Position numbers and translations under genes: made by a program
Shown here: in pieces, positions 7,830-15,997 of the stretch
Layout: every line of letters begins with the position of its first letter
Position numbering within the stretch: the first letter of the stretch is position 1
Assembly: GCA_900545055.1 (NCBI GenBank)
Contig: UQXP01000003.1
Location: 1 to 64,000, forward strand
Source: an uncultured Collinsella sp.
GTDB taxonomy: Bacteria; Actinomycetota; Coriobacteriia; Coriobacteriales; Coriobacteriaceae
DNA: 64,000 nt
Reading direction: 5' to 3'
The notes under the pieces: generated by a model
What the model was told of the DNA's origin: nothing
The model's database searches: none
What the model saw: only the letters and a program-made list of their open reading frames with translations

Positions 7830-8933
7830 CTACCCCCTCAGCGATTCGATGAGGAAGGCGGCGACCACGCCAGGGCCTCCAACCGAGGCGTAATACTTAG
7901 CGCGCCCCAAGGCACCATCCGTCGCAAAACTCGGATGCTCGTCAACCCAGCCCTCAGGATCTTTGAGAATGGCAGCGAGATTCGCGCGCTTCCACGGCTT
8001 GAGGTCGTCAAGCGAAAACTCCCCCGCGTCCAAGGCCGCCTGAAATTCCTTAGCCATCTGCACCAGGAACTCCTTATAGAACTTAGGCGCTAGGCGCACA
8101 TAGTTCCACATGTACGAATCGTACTTAATGAGTTGATTGAACTTGAGCATGCGCGCGACGTCATCACTTGCGTGGTCGCGGGCATAATCCTCTCGAATCC
8201 AACGCTCAATCTCGGCATACTCGGTATTGACGCAAAAGACCTTAGCCGAAGAATTGACCGAGGAATTCTCGTTGTCCTGGCGATACGACAACACGGCATC
8301 ATGCAGGTAAACAGCCTTATCGGCGCACGCGATCACCTTAAAGGCAAATGACGTGTCCTGAAAGGATGCCCCCGGAGTCGGCAGGAACTTAATGCCGTTG
8401 CGCTCAAGAAAATCGCGACGGTACACGGCCGACCAAATCGACGGCTTTTGCTTAAAGAACTGCGTCGTATCGCTCGGGTGCACCGGCTTGCCACAATCCT
8501 GAGGTCTAAACATCTCATGCAGCGAACGGCGTTCCTCGGGCTTAGACCAGTAGAAATCAAAGTTCGCCTTCGCAAAGTCGGCATTATTGGTATCGGCGGC
8601 CGAGACAAGCTTTTCGAGTGCGTCGGACGCCATAAAGTCATCGGACTCCAAGATGCCAACGTACTTGCCACGCGCCATCTCCAGACCGTGGTTCATCGAG
8701 TCGCCGTAGCCGCTGTTGGCCTTGTCGATCATCTTGACGCGCCCATCGCGCTCCATATACTCGCGGATAATCACCGGCGAGTTGTCGGTCGACCCGTCGT
8801 TAATGCAGATGATCTCAATATCCTTGAGCGTCTGTGCCAGGGCGGAATCGAGACACTCGCGCAGGTAGCGCTGAACATTGTAAATGGGAATAAGCAGCGA
8901 CAGAACAGGGCTGCCAGAGACGTTAGTAGACAA
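7830..8933 (-). CDS. GT2 family glycosyltransferase (paralogue B), TTG start, first gene of operon
   Basis: A 367-residue GT2 enzyme: LSLLIPIYNVQRYLRECLDS, INDGSTDNSP and ILESDDFM. It is the paralogue of the 5590-6708 product. The start is a TTG at 8933 with AAGGAG six bases ahead; an ATG farther upstream is in another frame. It is the first gene of the five-gene minus-strand run and has a good candidate promoter at 8998-9026. Residues after about 200 carry the shared KPSIWSAVYRRDFL and PTPGASFQDTSFAFK elements that are not part of the minimal GT2 core and probably bind the acceptor. A role in surface glycan assembly is inferred from family and neighbours. Confidence 0.83.
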   Translation of the reverse strand: MSTNVSGSPVLSLLIPIYNVQRYLRECLDSALAQTLKDIEIICINDGSTDNSPVIIREYMERDGRVKMIDKANSGYGDSMNHGLEMARGKYVGILESDDFMASDALEKLVSAADTNNADFAKANFDFYWSKPEERRSLHEMFRPQDCGKPVHPSDTTQFFKQKPSIWSAVYRRDFLERNGIKFLPTPGASFQDTSFAFKVIACADKAVYLHDAVLSYRQDNENSSVNSSAKVFCVNTEYAEIERWIREDYARDHASDDVARMLKFNQLIKYDSYMWNYVRLAPKFYKEFLVQMAKEFQAALDAGEFSLDDLKPWKRANLAAILKDPEGWVDEHPSFATDGALGRAKYYASVGGPGVVAAFLIESLRG

Positions 8934-8997
8934 ATGTGCTCCTTAGGAAATACCTGTCGTTTCATGGTATCAAAGGGTCAGCGCGCCAGCGGGCGTT

Positions 8998-9026
8998 TAT
9001 ATAATCTATGGAGCTCGCAGAGGCAA
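8998..9026 (-). promoter_or_regulatory. promoter of the glycosyltransferase operon
   Basis: Read on the minus strand, TTGCCT (9026-9021) and TATATA (9003-8998) are 17 bases apart and lie about 65 bases before the TTG start of the first glycosyltransferase gene. On the plus strand the same segment contains TATAAT at 9000-9005, which could be the -10 box of the divergent acyltransferase gene, although no good -35 box goes with it. The two promoters would overlap. Confidence 0.5.
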
Positions 9027-9045
9027 ACCGATACGAAAGGACGTC

Positions 9046-10176
9046 ATGCAGCCCAAAGCCGCACGCAACATATCCATCGAGGCCTTGCGCTTGGTCGCAG
9101 TCGCCGGTATCGCGGTGTTCCACACCTTTCAGTGGACCTTCCAAGCGACCTGCGTCGGCTTGCCGGAATACGCGCCGCTTGCCGCCTTCCCCCATTCCGG
9201 CGTGTTCGGTTTTATTAACTTGCTAGGCTGCTGGGCCAACGAGGCCTTCTTTATGATCTCGGGCTATTTTCTCATCGCCTCAGCCGCGCGTGCTTGGGAC
9301 GGTGGAACAACGTGGAAGTCGCAAATGCAACGGACGGCGCAGCGCCTTGGCAAGGTCGTTATGCCCACTGCGTTTTATTGCCTCGTGGCACTCGCGTGGT
9401 CCACGGTCGTCTCCCCCATTCCCGATGTTACTCTCAACACGCACTACTGGTACACGCTAGGCCTTGAGTTTATCTGGGTCTATGCCGCCACGGTCTTCAT
9501 GGCGCCAGGGTTTGGACTGGCTAAGAGTCAACTCTCTCAGAAGAGCTACGCGACGACGGTCATCGCCGTTGGCATCCTCGCATTTGTTGTTAACGGGTAT
9601 TTAGCCGCCATGAGTACGACAAGCGCCGGCGAGTTTTCTTGGCTCCAAAAGCTCATGAGCGCTGCCACGTACGTAATCGCGTTTTTGATCGGCGGTCTGC
9701 TCCGCGACGTTACCGATGTCATGAATTCGGACAGGGCGGGTGCCTTGGGCATGCGGTCGCTCGCTGCGATTTTGGCGCTCGCCACCATCCTGGAAGGAGC
9801 ACTCTCCTTCACCGGCAACCTCACGGCGATGGCAGTCCTCTCCTACAAATCGACCTCGTTGATCTCGTTTGCCCTCGCTGCAGCCTCCCTGCTCTTTGCG
9901 GCTACCCGACGCAGGGCCTTAGGCAATCCGCGGAATGCAGGTGTCATCGTCACCTTATCGACCGCCACGCTCGGTTTCTATGTGATGCAGTCGCTCACCA
10001 GTAGCCTGTGGCGTCCCATCTTCAACACCCTGCTCGCAAACATACTGGTCAGCCAAAACAGCCCGGCAGCTATATGCATCGTCACGGGTACCGTCATTAG
10101 CATCGTCTTTGCCTTAGCGCTCCTCATCATCGATGCAGCTAGAAGCCTTATCGCTCGCAAGCTCAAGCGACAATAG
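9046..10176 (+). CDS. integral-membrane acyltransferase (acyltransferase 3 type)
   Basis: A 376-residue polytopic membrane protein, about ten hydrophobic helices. The N-terminus ARNISIEALRLVAVAGIAVFHTF matches the acyltransferase-3 signature (R-x10-H) in which Arg and the His of VFHTF are needed for acyl transfer; enzymes of this family add O-acetyl groups to exopolysaccharide, O-antigen or peptidoglycan. The ATG at 9046 has GAAAGGA ahead of it. It is transcribed away from the glycosyltransferase operon and towards another glycosyltransferase gene, so decoration of the same glycan is likely. No extracytoplasmic SGNH domain is fused to it. Confidence 0.75.
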   Translation: MQPKAARNISIEALRLVAVAGIAVFHTFQWTFQATCVGLPEYAPLAAFPHSGVFGFINLLGCWANEAFFMISGYFLIASAARAWDGGTTWKSQMQRTAQRLGKVVMPTAFYCLVALAWSTVVSPIPDVTLNTHYWYTLGLEFIWVYAATVFMAPGFGLAKSQLSQKSYATTVIAVGILAFVVNGYLAAMSTTSAGEFSWLQKLMSAATYVIAFLIGGLLRDVTDVMNSDRAGALGMRSLAAILALATILEGALSFTGNLTAMAVLSYKSTSLISFALAAASLLFAATRRRALGNPRNAGVIVTLSTATLGFYVMQSLTSSLWRPIFNTLLANILVSQNSPAAICIVTGTVISIVFALALLIIDAARSLIARKLKRQ

Positions 10177-10346
10177 ACACGCTGCCGTAAGACGCTAAAG
10201 CCGCTACAGCCGTGGCAGGTTCCTGCGTTTTATTCAAAGCTTGCCGCCAAGGTGCGCCGAGCCTTTACAATAGGACAGTCCCAAGGACGTATTCGATAGC
10301 TTCCGCGCAGCACTCGCCCGCCGCGCGTGAAAGGATATATTGCCCC

Positions 10347-11366
10347 ATGCCTTCAACCCTCCCCGCTCCCATCGACAAGCTCGCCATCGTTGTCGTCACC
10401 TATAAGCGCCAGGAACTCCTGGCCAACCTGTTCGACTCTATGACCAAGCTCACTGCCGCGCCCTGGCGCATCGTGATTGTCGATAACGAGAATTCGCGCG
10501 AGACCGAGGCCATGTGTACCGCATTCAACGAGCGCCTGGCCAACCTATGGGGCATCGACACCGAGCAACCTGACGCGCAGGGCGGCACCGACCGCGTTAT
10601 CTACGCGCCGCAGCTTGAAAACGGTGGCGGCGCGGGCGGCTTCTCCGCCGGCACCAAGTGCGCCTACGACCTGGGCGCCCAGTGGTTCTGGGTGATGGAC
10701 GACGACGTGCTCGTCATCCCCGAAGGCATCGAGCGTCTTGCCAAGTGGACCGACCGCTACGATGTCATCCAGGGTTCGCGCCTGGACTTTGACGGCGGCG
10801 CCTTCTTTTGGCAATACCAACTCATCCTTTCGCTCGGCATTCCCAACCCAGTCGCCAAGTGGGACTTAGGCCCCGAGGGCTATCGCGCCATGAACCAGCT
10901 GTGCTTTGAGGGCGGCATGTTCTCGCGCCGCGTGGTCGAAAAGATCGGCCTGCCCGATGCGCGATTCTTCATCTACGGCGACGATGCCTGCTACGGCTAC
11001 GTAGCCAGCCAACACTTCCCCGCCGCCGTGGTCGCCGACGTGGTGCTCAAGCGCGCCCGCGCCGTCTCCAACTGGGATATCGCCGGCAAGCGCCAGCTCA
11101 ACTCCACGAGCGACACCAACCGCTACTACATCATGCGCAACCGAGGCTTCCTCGCTCGCTATATGCAGATCTACGGAGACTACCACCCCATGCTGTTCCG
11201 CCTGGGCAATGCCGCGACCTTCTGCAAGGAGTTCATTCGTCTGGCTGCCGTCGACAAGTGCTTTAAGACCGGCATTCCGGCGCTGCGCCGCGGCATGAAG
11301 GACGCCCGCAAGATCGTTAAGGATCCCAACTGGAAGCCCATGCCGCCCCTGAAGGACACCGAGTAG
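10347..11366 (+). CDS. GT2 glycosyltransferase, GlfT1/rhamnosyltransferase-like
   Basis: A 339-residue GT2 enzyme. The start LAIVVVTYKRQELLANLFDS, the NGGGAGGFSAG element at about residues 92-102 and the metal motif WVMDDDV at about 113-119 are features of the galactofuranosyl/rhamnosyl branch of GT2 (GlfT1 and WbbL-like proteins) that initiate or extend wall polymers in actinobacteria. The C-terminal part (DAR-FIYGDDACYG and SDTNRYYIMRNRGFL) supports this. I chose the ATG at 10347, preceded by GAAAGGA; the frame is open 45 codons further up without a ribosome binding site. It follows the acyltransferase by 170 bases and is convergent with the next gene. Confidence 0.8.
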   Translation: MPSTLPAPIDKLAIVVVTYKRQELLANLFDSMTKLTAAPWRIVIVDNENSRETEAMCTAFNERLANLWGIDTEQPDAQGGTDRVIYAPQLENGGGAGGFSAGTKCAYDLGAQWFWVMDDDVLVIPEGIERLAKWTDRYDVIQGSRLDFDGGAFFWQYQLILSLGIPNPVAKWDLGPEGYRAMNQLCFEGGMFSRRVVEKIGLPDARFFIYGDDACYGYVASQHFPAAVVADVVLKRARAVSNWDIAGKRQLNSTSDTNRYYIMRNRGFLARYMQIYGDYHPMLFRLGNAATFCKEFIRLAAVDKCFKTGIPALRRGMKDARKIVKDPNWKPMPPLKDTE

Positions 11367-11386
11367 TAAAGGGCTTTCGCCCGCCG

Positions 11387-13186
11387 CTACAGTCGTTGAC
11401 ACACCACGGACACACGCTGACCGTCAAAGCCAAAGCCCCAACGCATGCGCCCGACGGCGGGGCGCGGCACGCGGATATCATCGATGCCGTCGCGCTCTAT
11501 GTCGAGCAGCGCCTGAACCGCCAACAGTTCCAGGCCCAGGGCATCGACGCCAGGGTCGTACAACATGTTGATCGTAATGAGCGGTCGTTCATCGAGCATG
11601 CCGAACGTGTCAGCCACGTCAAACACCCGACCGGTGGGAATCACCTGGATATCCCAGCGATCCGAGACGCCACTTCGCTTGGAGCTGGGATTGCAATAGC
11701 CGGGCAGTCCAAAGCAGAGCCCCTGAAGCGCCAGATGATAGGCTGTCGGCATATCTGATTGGCCCACATCGATGCCCAGATCGCCGATAGCACAGTTCAA
11801 AGCTTGCTTTACAGTGTCCTCGTCTCCTCGACACAGCCCGTCATGGAACGAGTCGATAACTCCAACGTCCTCAACGGCACACTCAAACCATTCCAGAATT
11901 ACAAGACGGAGCGCCTGACGCACTTCGTTGTTAGGCAGACGCAGGGAACGAAGGCACGCGCCGTCCTCCGAATGCCCCGTCATGTCCGTCGTAAGAAATC
12001 CAGACAGATACAGCGCTGTCCAGATATCTTCGGGCTTGGCGACATCGGCCACCTCGGCATGCACATGCACTGGCGCCTCAATTAACCCATGCGGCTCAAG
12101 CAAATCGAACAATGCGGACAGGCGCATGAGATTCCAGTCACCGACGCATGCGCTCAGACGGTCAGCGTAACCATACAGATCTGCCCGAACAGGCGCGACG
12201 CAACCGCGATGTGCGTAGTCCACCACGCGCTCCGGGCTCGAGCAATAAAAACCACCAAACAGATAGCCCTCGAGCCACTCACGCGCGTCATCCAGACAGC
12301 CGTTGCGACCGACGCAATCCAACAGCACCTGGACTTCGTCGTCCGAAAAACCGAACCATCGATCACACCAACTCGACAGTGGCGTCGCCGATCGATAGGA
12401 AACCCCACGCTGGGACAACGCAAGCTCGGCAGGACCGGGGCGCTCGCCCATCAGACACGTCAATCGCAACGAGTCGCCGGCGTCGGCAATGGTGTCGAAC
12501 AACATTCGGCTGAGCGACTCTAGGGAATCCACGCTACCGTCTTCCTTAGCGTCCAAACGCTTTGGACATACCGCGTCGTAGTCGTCTATCAGAAGAACAA
12601 CCCGCTCATCGAAAGCTGTCTGAAGCAGTTTAATAAGCACGCCAAGCGCCGCATCGATCTCCTTATCGCTGGCCACCCCACGCGTCGCCCTCTCGATAAG
12701 ACGAATCTCACGTCTTGACAGATCAGGCGCGTCAAGCAGCGGCAGCAATCGGGCGCACTCGTGCGCGACAGCGCTGCGAATAGCCGCCGCAGCATCAGCG
12801 TCGCGCCTCGCAGCGGCAGTTGAAAAGTCGAGCGTGATGACCGGATAACACGCGTACTCATCACGATAGCGACCACCGTCCGCCTGCCAAATCTGGGTGC
12901 CGACGAACGGGCTTCGACCCGGCCGCCGGTGATCAGGTCGTTCCAAATAGCATTTGAGCATCGATAGATTCATGCTCTTGCCAAAACCCTTGGGCCGACA
13001 ACAAATCGCAACAGGTGCTTCGCTGTCCAATATATCGGCAATAAACATAGTCTTATCGACGAGTAAACACCGATTGATTGCATCGGAAAAGTCGTGTACA
13101 TCAACCGGTAGAGCTGCGCTATCCGCATGATTGAGCAACCGTGCACCAAACGCATGAGTAAAACCACAATTCACCTGTTCAGACAC
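11387..13186 (-). CDS. AAA-ATPase-like protein with degenerate PD-(D/E)XK nuclease tail
   Basis: A 599-residue protein of the type with an N-terminal AAA-ATPase-like domain and a C-terminal DUF1703-type nuclease domain, common as multi-copy genes in gut anaerobes. Walker A is RPKGFGKSMN (GFGKS at 67-71) and Walker B is LLIDDYDAV at 198-206, where relatives have LIDEYD. In the C-terminal part, YHLALQGLCFGL and RWDIQVIP (Asp512) correspond to the YH-F--GLL and YD---- P elements, but where active relatives have an IIEFK-like strand this protein has LITINML (537-543), so the Glu-x-Lys of the nuclease centre appears lost. The GTG start at 13186 has AAGGAG eight bases ahead. Cellular role unknown; it is cytoplasmic and stands alone, convergent with the gene on its left. 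Confidence 0.7.
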   Translation of the reverse strand: MSEQVNCGFTHAFGARLLNHADSAALPVDVHDFSDAINRCLLVDKTMFIADILDSEAPVAICCRPKGFGKSMNLSMLKCYLERPDHRRPGRSPFVGTQIWQADGGRYRDEYACYPVITLDFSTAAARRDADAAAAIRSAVAHECARLLPLLDAPDLSRREIRLIERATRGVASDKEIDAALGVLIKLLQTAFDERVVLLIDDYDAVCPKRLDAKEDGSVDSLESLSRMLFDTIADAGDSLRLTCLMGERPGPAELALSQRGVSYRSATPLSSWCDRWFGFSDDEVQVLLDCVGRNGCLDDAREWLEGYLFGGFYCSSPERVVDYAHRGCVAPVRADLYGYADRLSACVGDWNLMRLSALFDLLEPHGLIEAPVHVHAEVADVAKPEDIWTALYLSGFLTTDMTGHSEDGACLRSLRLPNNEVRQALRLVILEWFECAVEDVGVIDSFHDGLCRGDEDTVKQALNCAIGDLGIDVGQSDMPTAYHLALQGLCFGLPGYCNPSSKRSGVSDRWDIQVIPTGRVFDVADTFGMLDERPLITINMLYDPGVDALGLELLAVQALLDIERDGIDDIRVPRPAVGRMRWGFGFDGQRVSVVCQRL

Positions 13187-13319
13187 TGTAAACTCTCCTT
13201 CTAACGCAGCACGATGCCCATTGTAGCGAGCGGGTAGAGCGCAACAATATCGACATGCAAACGTTTCGGGCAGCGGTAGCAACAGACCCCCGAGGGGGCA
13301 TAACAAATCGTTGCACAAC

Positions 13320-13354
13320 AAAACGGGGCCCGATACATTCGCACCGGACCCCGT
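13320..13354 (-). terminator. terminator of the surface muralytic gene
   Basis: ACGGGGCCCG (13323-13332) and CGGACCCCGT (13345-13354) form a 10-bp stem with one mismatch; read on the minus strand it is followed by TTTTG. It lies 33 bases beyond the stop at 13387. Confidence 0.65.
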
Positions 13355-13386
13355 CCCAACTCTTTAGTTATCTAGCAACCAAGAGG

Positions 13387-15204
13387 CTACTCCTCCGAGC
13401 CGTCCTCCCCAGAAGCTTTCTTCTGCTGATCGAGCTTATGCTTACCATTTACGATAGACGTAGCGCCCAGTGTGGCCAAGCTTGCACTGGCAAGGCTCGC
13501 CATAACGATAAGGTCGCCCGTCTTGGGCATGTTACCGCCAGATGACTTGGTCGTTGTAGTCGTCGTGGTTGTAGTGGTCACCGTCTTGGAGTCATTTTGC
13601 TCTTGGACCTGGTTGTCGGTGTTGCCTTTACTGCTGTCCTCGCCCTGCTGCTTTCCGTCCTCGGTCTTGTCCTTGTTCTTGTCCTTCTCCTCAAATTCAG
13701 ACTTCTTGTCCTCGTCCTTCTTCTGTTCGGACTTGTCGCCCTTCTCCTCAGAGCTAGAACCCTTATCGAATTCGGTCTTCTCGGAAGCCTTGTCCTTGGA
13801 GTCGCCTTTTGCGGCTTCGGTCTTTTCCGTGGAAACCTGATCAGAGTTGTCCTTGTTCTGGGTCGAGCCGTTATTGACGCCAGCCATCAGCGAAGAGCCC
13901 AGCGTAGAACCAAGCTGCATGGAGAAAGAAGGCTTCTTGTCCGGCGAAGCAACGGAAGCGTCCGGCGCCTTATTCGAGTCGTCCTTGGAAGCATCGGAAT
14001 CAGGGGTTGCTTCAGAGCCGGAACCATTGTTAGAGCCGGTGTCAACGGACGAATCGCTCGAGCCGGCGGATGAGTTAGAGGTGCCAGCGCCGGTCGAACC
14101 AGAAGCGTCGCTGTCCGTATTGCCGGCAGAGCTTGAAGGCGAATCGCCCGCAGTAGAGCCGTTCGAATCGGAGCCGTTCGAGGTAGAGCCGTCGTTGGTA
14201 GTGCCACCAGCAGAGCCATTACCGTCAGCATCGGTCGAGGGCGCATCCATCCTGTCATCGCTGGCATCGTCACTCGAGTCGTCATTCGAATCAGGTGTCG
14301 GCGAGGGCGCCGGCGCAGGCTCGGGCTGCACGGGCGTCGCAGCGGCCGCCTCGTCCTCGGCGATATAAACCAAGCAGTCCTTCAGCTCATTCTTATAACG
14401 ATTCTTCCAGCCCTCATGATACTGGGGCTGGCTCGAATACTTGGTCGCCACGTTATTGACCACGCTGTTGGAAAGCGCCGTCACAAACTCGCGGTCGGAC
14501 ATATCGTTGGAAAGATTCGCCCAACGGAAAAAGTCCCTGCAGCCACCGGTGCCGCACATGTTGGTGATGCTCCACACCATGCCCTTGACGCAATCGGCGC
14601 GGCCCGAAATATCAATACCCAGGCCGCTCTTGAGCCACGCCTCGGTCACCGCATAGTACGAGTTGTACGCATACGCATCCTGCAGGGCCGAAAACTCAGC
14701 AGGGTCGATGTTATAAGCGCCCTGGAAAGCCTCCTGCGCAATACGGCCCAACTCGGTGGGCTGGCCGTTCTCGTACATGGCATTGCTCGTGTTGGAAATC
14801 TCGCTGCCGCGATCAATCGCATCCTTGAGCATGCTGTATTTTTCGGGGTTGTAGTTGTAGGCCTGCTTCATAAACGGAATGAGCGACCAACGACGGTCGA
14901 ACTGGTAATAACCCAGCGCGTTGTAGCCGTCACCATACGAAAAGCCCTGGTTATAGTTGCCATGGCTCTCATATTTGGTGAAGTACTTCATCTCGGGAGT
15001 CACGTTGACAAACGAAACGCCCTGGACCGACCTCAGCACGCCTGAGAAGGACTGCTGGGTGTAGAGACCCTTATCGATATCGGTGGCATCCGAGGCAACG
15101 CCCGGCGTGGGCTCCTCGGCAGCGGCGGGTGCCGGCGCGGAAACGGCGCCAAACGAAAGCGCCAACGTCAGGCCCGCGACAATAGCAGAATGCTTGGGCT
15201 GCAT
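13387..15204 (-). CDS. secreted, probably wall-anchored lysozyme-like protein
   Basis: A 605-residue exported protein. Residues 1-29 are a signal peptide ending in AAAE. Residues about 50-270 form a conserved globular domain with YESHGNYNQGF (Glu79), GYNALGYYQFD, and DCVKGMVWSITNMCG. I relate it to the VgrG3-C-terminal-like lysozyme domain that cleaves peptidoglycan; Glu79 is the likely catalytic acid. Residues about 290-555 are a Ser/Asp/Gly/Thr and then Lys/Glu/Asp-rich stalk with no predicted fold, typical of wall-spanning linkers. The C-terminus has MPKTG at 559-563 followed by a hydrophobic segment and basic residues, a variant of the LPXTG sortase signal, although the charged tail after the hydrophobic segment is longer than usual. 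The ATG has GGGAGGA ahead. Likely role is cell-wall remodelling at the surface; no sortase gene is in the window. Confidence 0.72.
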   Translation of the reverse strand: MQPKHSAIVAGLTLALSFGAVSAPAPAAAEEPTPGVASDATDIDKGLYTQQSFSGVLRSVQGVSFVNVTPEMKYFTKYESHGNYNQGFSYGDGYNALGYYQFDRRWSLIPFMKQAYNYNPEKYSMLKDAIDRGSEISNTSNAMYENGQPTELGRIAQEAFQGAYNIDPAEFSALQDAYAYNSYYAVTEAWLKSGLGIDISGRADCVKGMVWSITNMCGTGGCRDFFRWANLSNDMSDREFVTALSNSVVNNVATKYSSQPQYHEGWKNRYKNELKDCLVYIAEDEAAAATPVQPEPAPAPSPTPDSNDDSSDDASDDRMDAPSTDADGNGSAGGTTNDGSTSNGSDSNGSTAGDSPSSSAGNTDSDASGSTGAGTSNSSAGSSDSSVDTGSNNGSGSEATPDSDASKDDSNKAPDASVASPDKKPSFSMQLGSTLGSSLMAGVNNGSTQNKDNSDQVSTEKTEAAKGDSKDKASEKTEFDKGSSSEEKGDKSEQKKDEDKKSEFEEKDKNKDKTEDGKQQGEDSSKGNTDNQVQEQNDSKTVTTTTTTTTTTKSSGGNMPKTGDLIVMASLASASLATLGATSIVNGKHKLDQQKKASGEDGSEE

Positions 15205-15257
15205 AAGATCCTCCCTGCATTGGTGTAGTTAAAGTGCAGTTTGCAAAGATAGAAATA

Positions 15258-15290
15258 AGTATTGCAGCTCGCCCGTTGTTGCACAACAAC
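15258..15290 (-). promoter_or_regulatory. candidate promoter with overlapping palindrome
   Basis: GTTGTTG-CA-CAACAAC at 15275-15290 is a perfect 7-bp dyad. On the minus strand TTGTGC and AATACT, 17 bases apart, overlap it and lie about 55 bases before the start of the muralytic gene at 15204. The overlap of dyad and -35 box suggests repression, but this is inference from spacing. Confidence 0.3.
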
Positions 15291-15343
15291 CCCTCGGTAA
15301 ACGGCAACAACCCTCCGCGAAATCTTAAGGAATTGCGCTCAAC

Positions 15344-15775
15344 CTACAGTTTGATGTCAAAGTTGATTTCGGGGACGGCGGCCAGGTCGGCCAACGTCAC
15401 GCCGTCGACGTACTTTTCGATCACGTCGTCCAAACCGCGCCAGAACTTGACGGTCGAGCACAAATCGCTGCGGGTGCAGCTGTTGTCGATGCCATCGCAC
15501 GCCACCGGAGCCGTGCTGCCCTCGACGGCACGCAGGATGTCGCCGGCGCGCACCTCGGCCGGGTCCTTCGCCATCATGTAGCCGCCGCCCTTACCGCGCA
15601 CGCTCCTAAGCAGGCCCGCCTTCATGAGCGGACGAACCAGCTGCTCCAAATACTTTTGTGAAATATGCTCGCGGTCAGCGACCTCGCGAAGGGCAATCTT
15701 GCCCTCGGCGTCACCAAGCGCTGCGATATAGATCATCAGACGGAGGGCATAGCGGCCCTTAGAAGAAATGAGCAT
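15344..15775 (-). CDS. iscR: Rrf2-family Fe-S regulator, IscR-like
   Basis: A 143-residue Rrf2 regulator. Residues 1-65 form the winged helix-turn-helix (start MLISSKGRYALRLMIYIA; recognition region HISQKYLEQLVRPL; wing GLLRSVRGKGGGY). Three cysteines at 93, 100 and 106 (C-x6-C-x5-C) match the [2Fe-2S] ligand set of IscR-type sensors, with one residue more in the first gap than the E. coli protein. The ATG at 15775 is preceded by GAGGGTAGG. It is divergent from the suf operon and shares its control region, which is where an Fe-S biogenesis repressor is expected. The gene name is given by function and context; SufR-type naming would be equally defensible. Confidence 0.85.
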   Translation of the reverse strand: MLISSKGRYALRLMIYIAALGDAEGKIALREVADREHISQKYLEQLVRPLMKAGLLRSVRGKGGGYMMAKDPAEVRAGDILRAVEGSTAPVACDGIDNSCTRSDLCSTVKFWRGLDDVIEKYVDGVTLADLAAVPEINFDIKL

Positions 15776-15808
15776 ACCTACCCTCTCATCGTAGCCGAGA
15801 CAAAATAC

Positions 15809-15874
15809 CAGGCTTGTTTGTCCCAAATCTTATGCACGCGGGGCAAACAAGCCTGATTATTATGTCCCACATCT
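15809..15874. promoter_or_regulatory. 12-bp inverted repeat and paired TGTCCCA boxes in the regulator leader
   Basis: CAGGCTTGTTTG at 15809-15820 is perfectly matched by CAAACAAGCCTG at 15844-15855, with a 23-base loop. TGTCCCAAATCT at 15819-15830 and TGTCCCACATCT at 15863-15874 are direct repeats 44 bases apart. Both sit just upstream of the regulator gene (start 15775). The longer form of the first box, 16 bases at 15817-15832, recurs exactly at 21247-21262 beyond the last suf gene. Either a regulator site or a leader-RNA hairpin. Confidence 0.45.
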
Positions 15875-15878
15875 AAAA

Positions 15879-15933
15879 AGTCGAGTGGATTAGTCGGGTT
15901 TTCCCTTGACTAACGCCGAACCCATAGTAACTT
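15879..15933 (+). promoter_or_regulatory. suf promoter with IscR-like operator
   Basis: TTGACT at 15906-15911 and TAACTT at 15928-15933 are 16 bases apart and form the best promoter for the suf operon. Immediately upstream, 15879-15901 contains GAGT-N5-AGTCGGGT, close to the type-1 IscR dyad (GACT-N5-AGTC with CGGGTA-like flanks). The -35 box itself also carries a CTTGACT half-site. The match to the motif is from memory and was not scored. Confidence 0.45.
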
Positions 15934-15997
15934 TATTCCGAGAAGATTCCTAGGGTTTAGTACACCTATGAGTACACCATATACAGAGAGGGACAGC

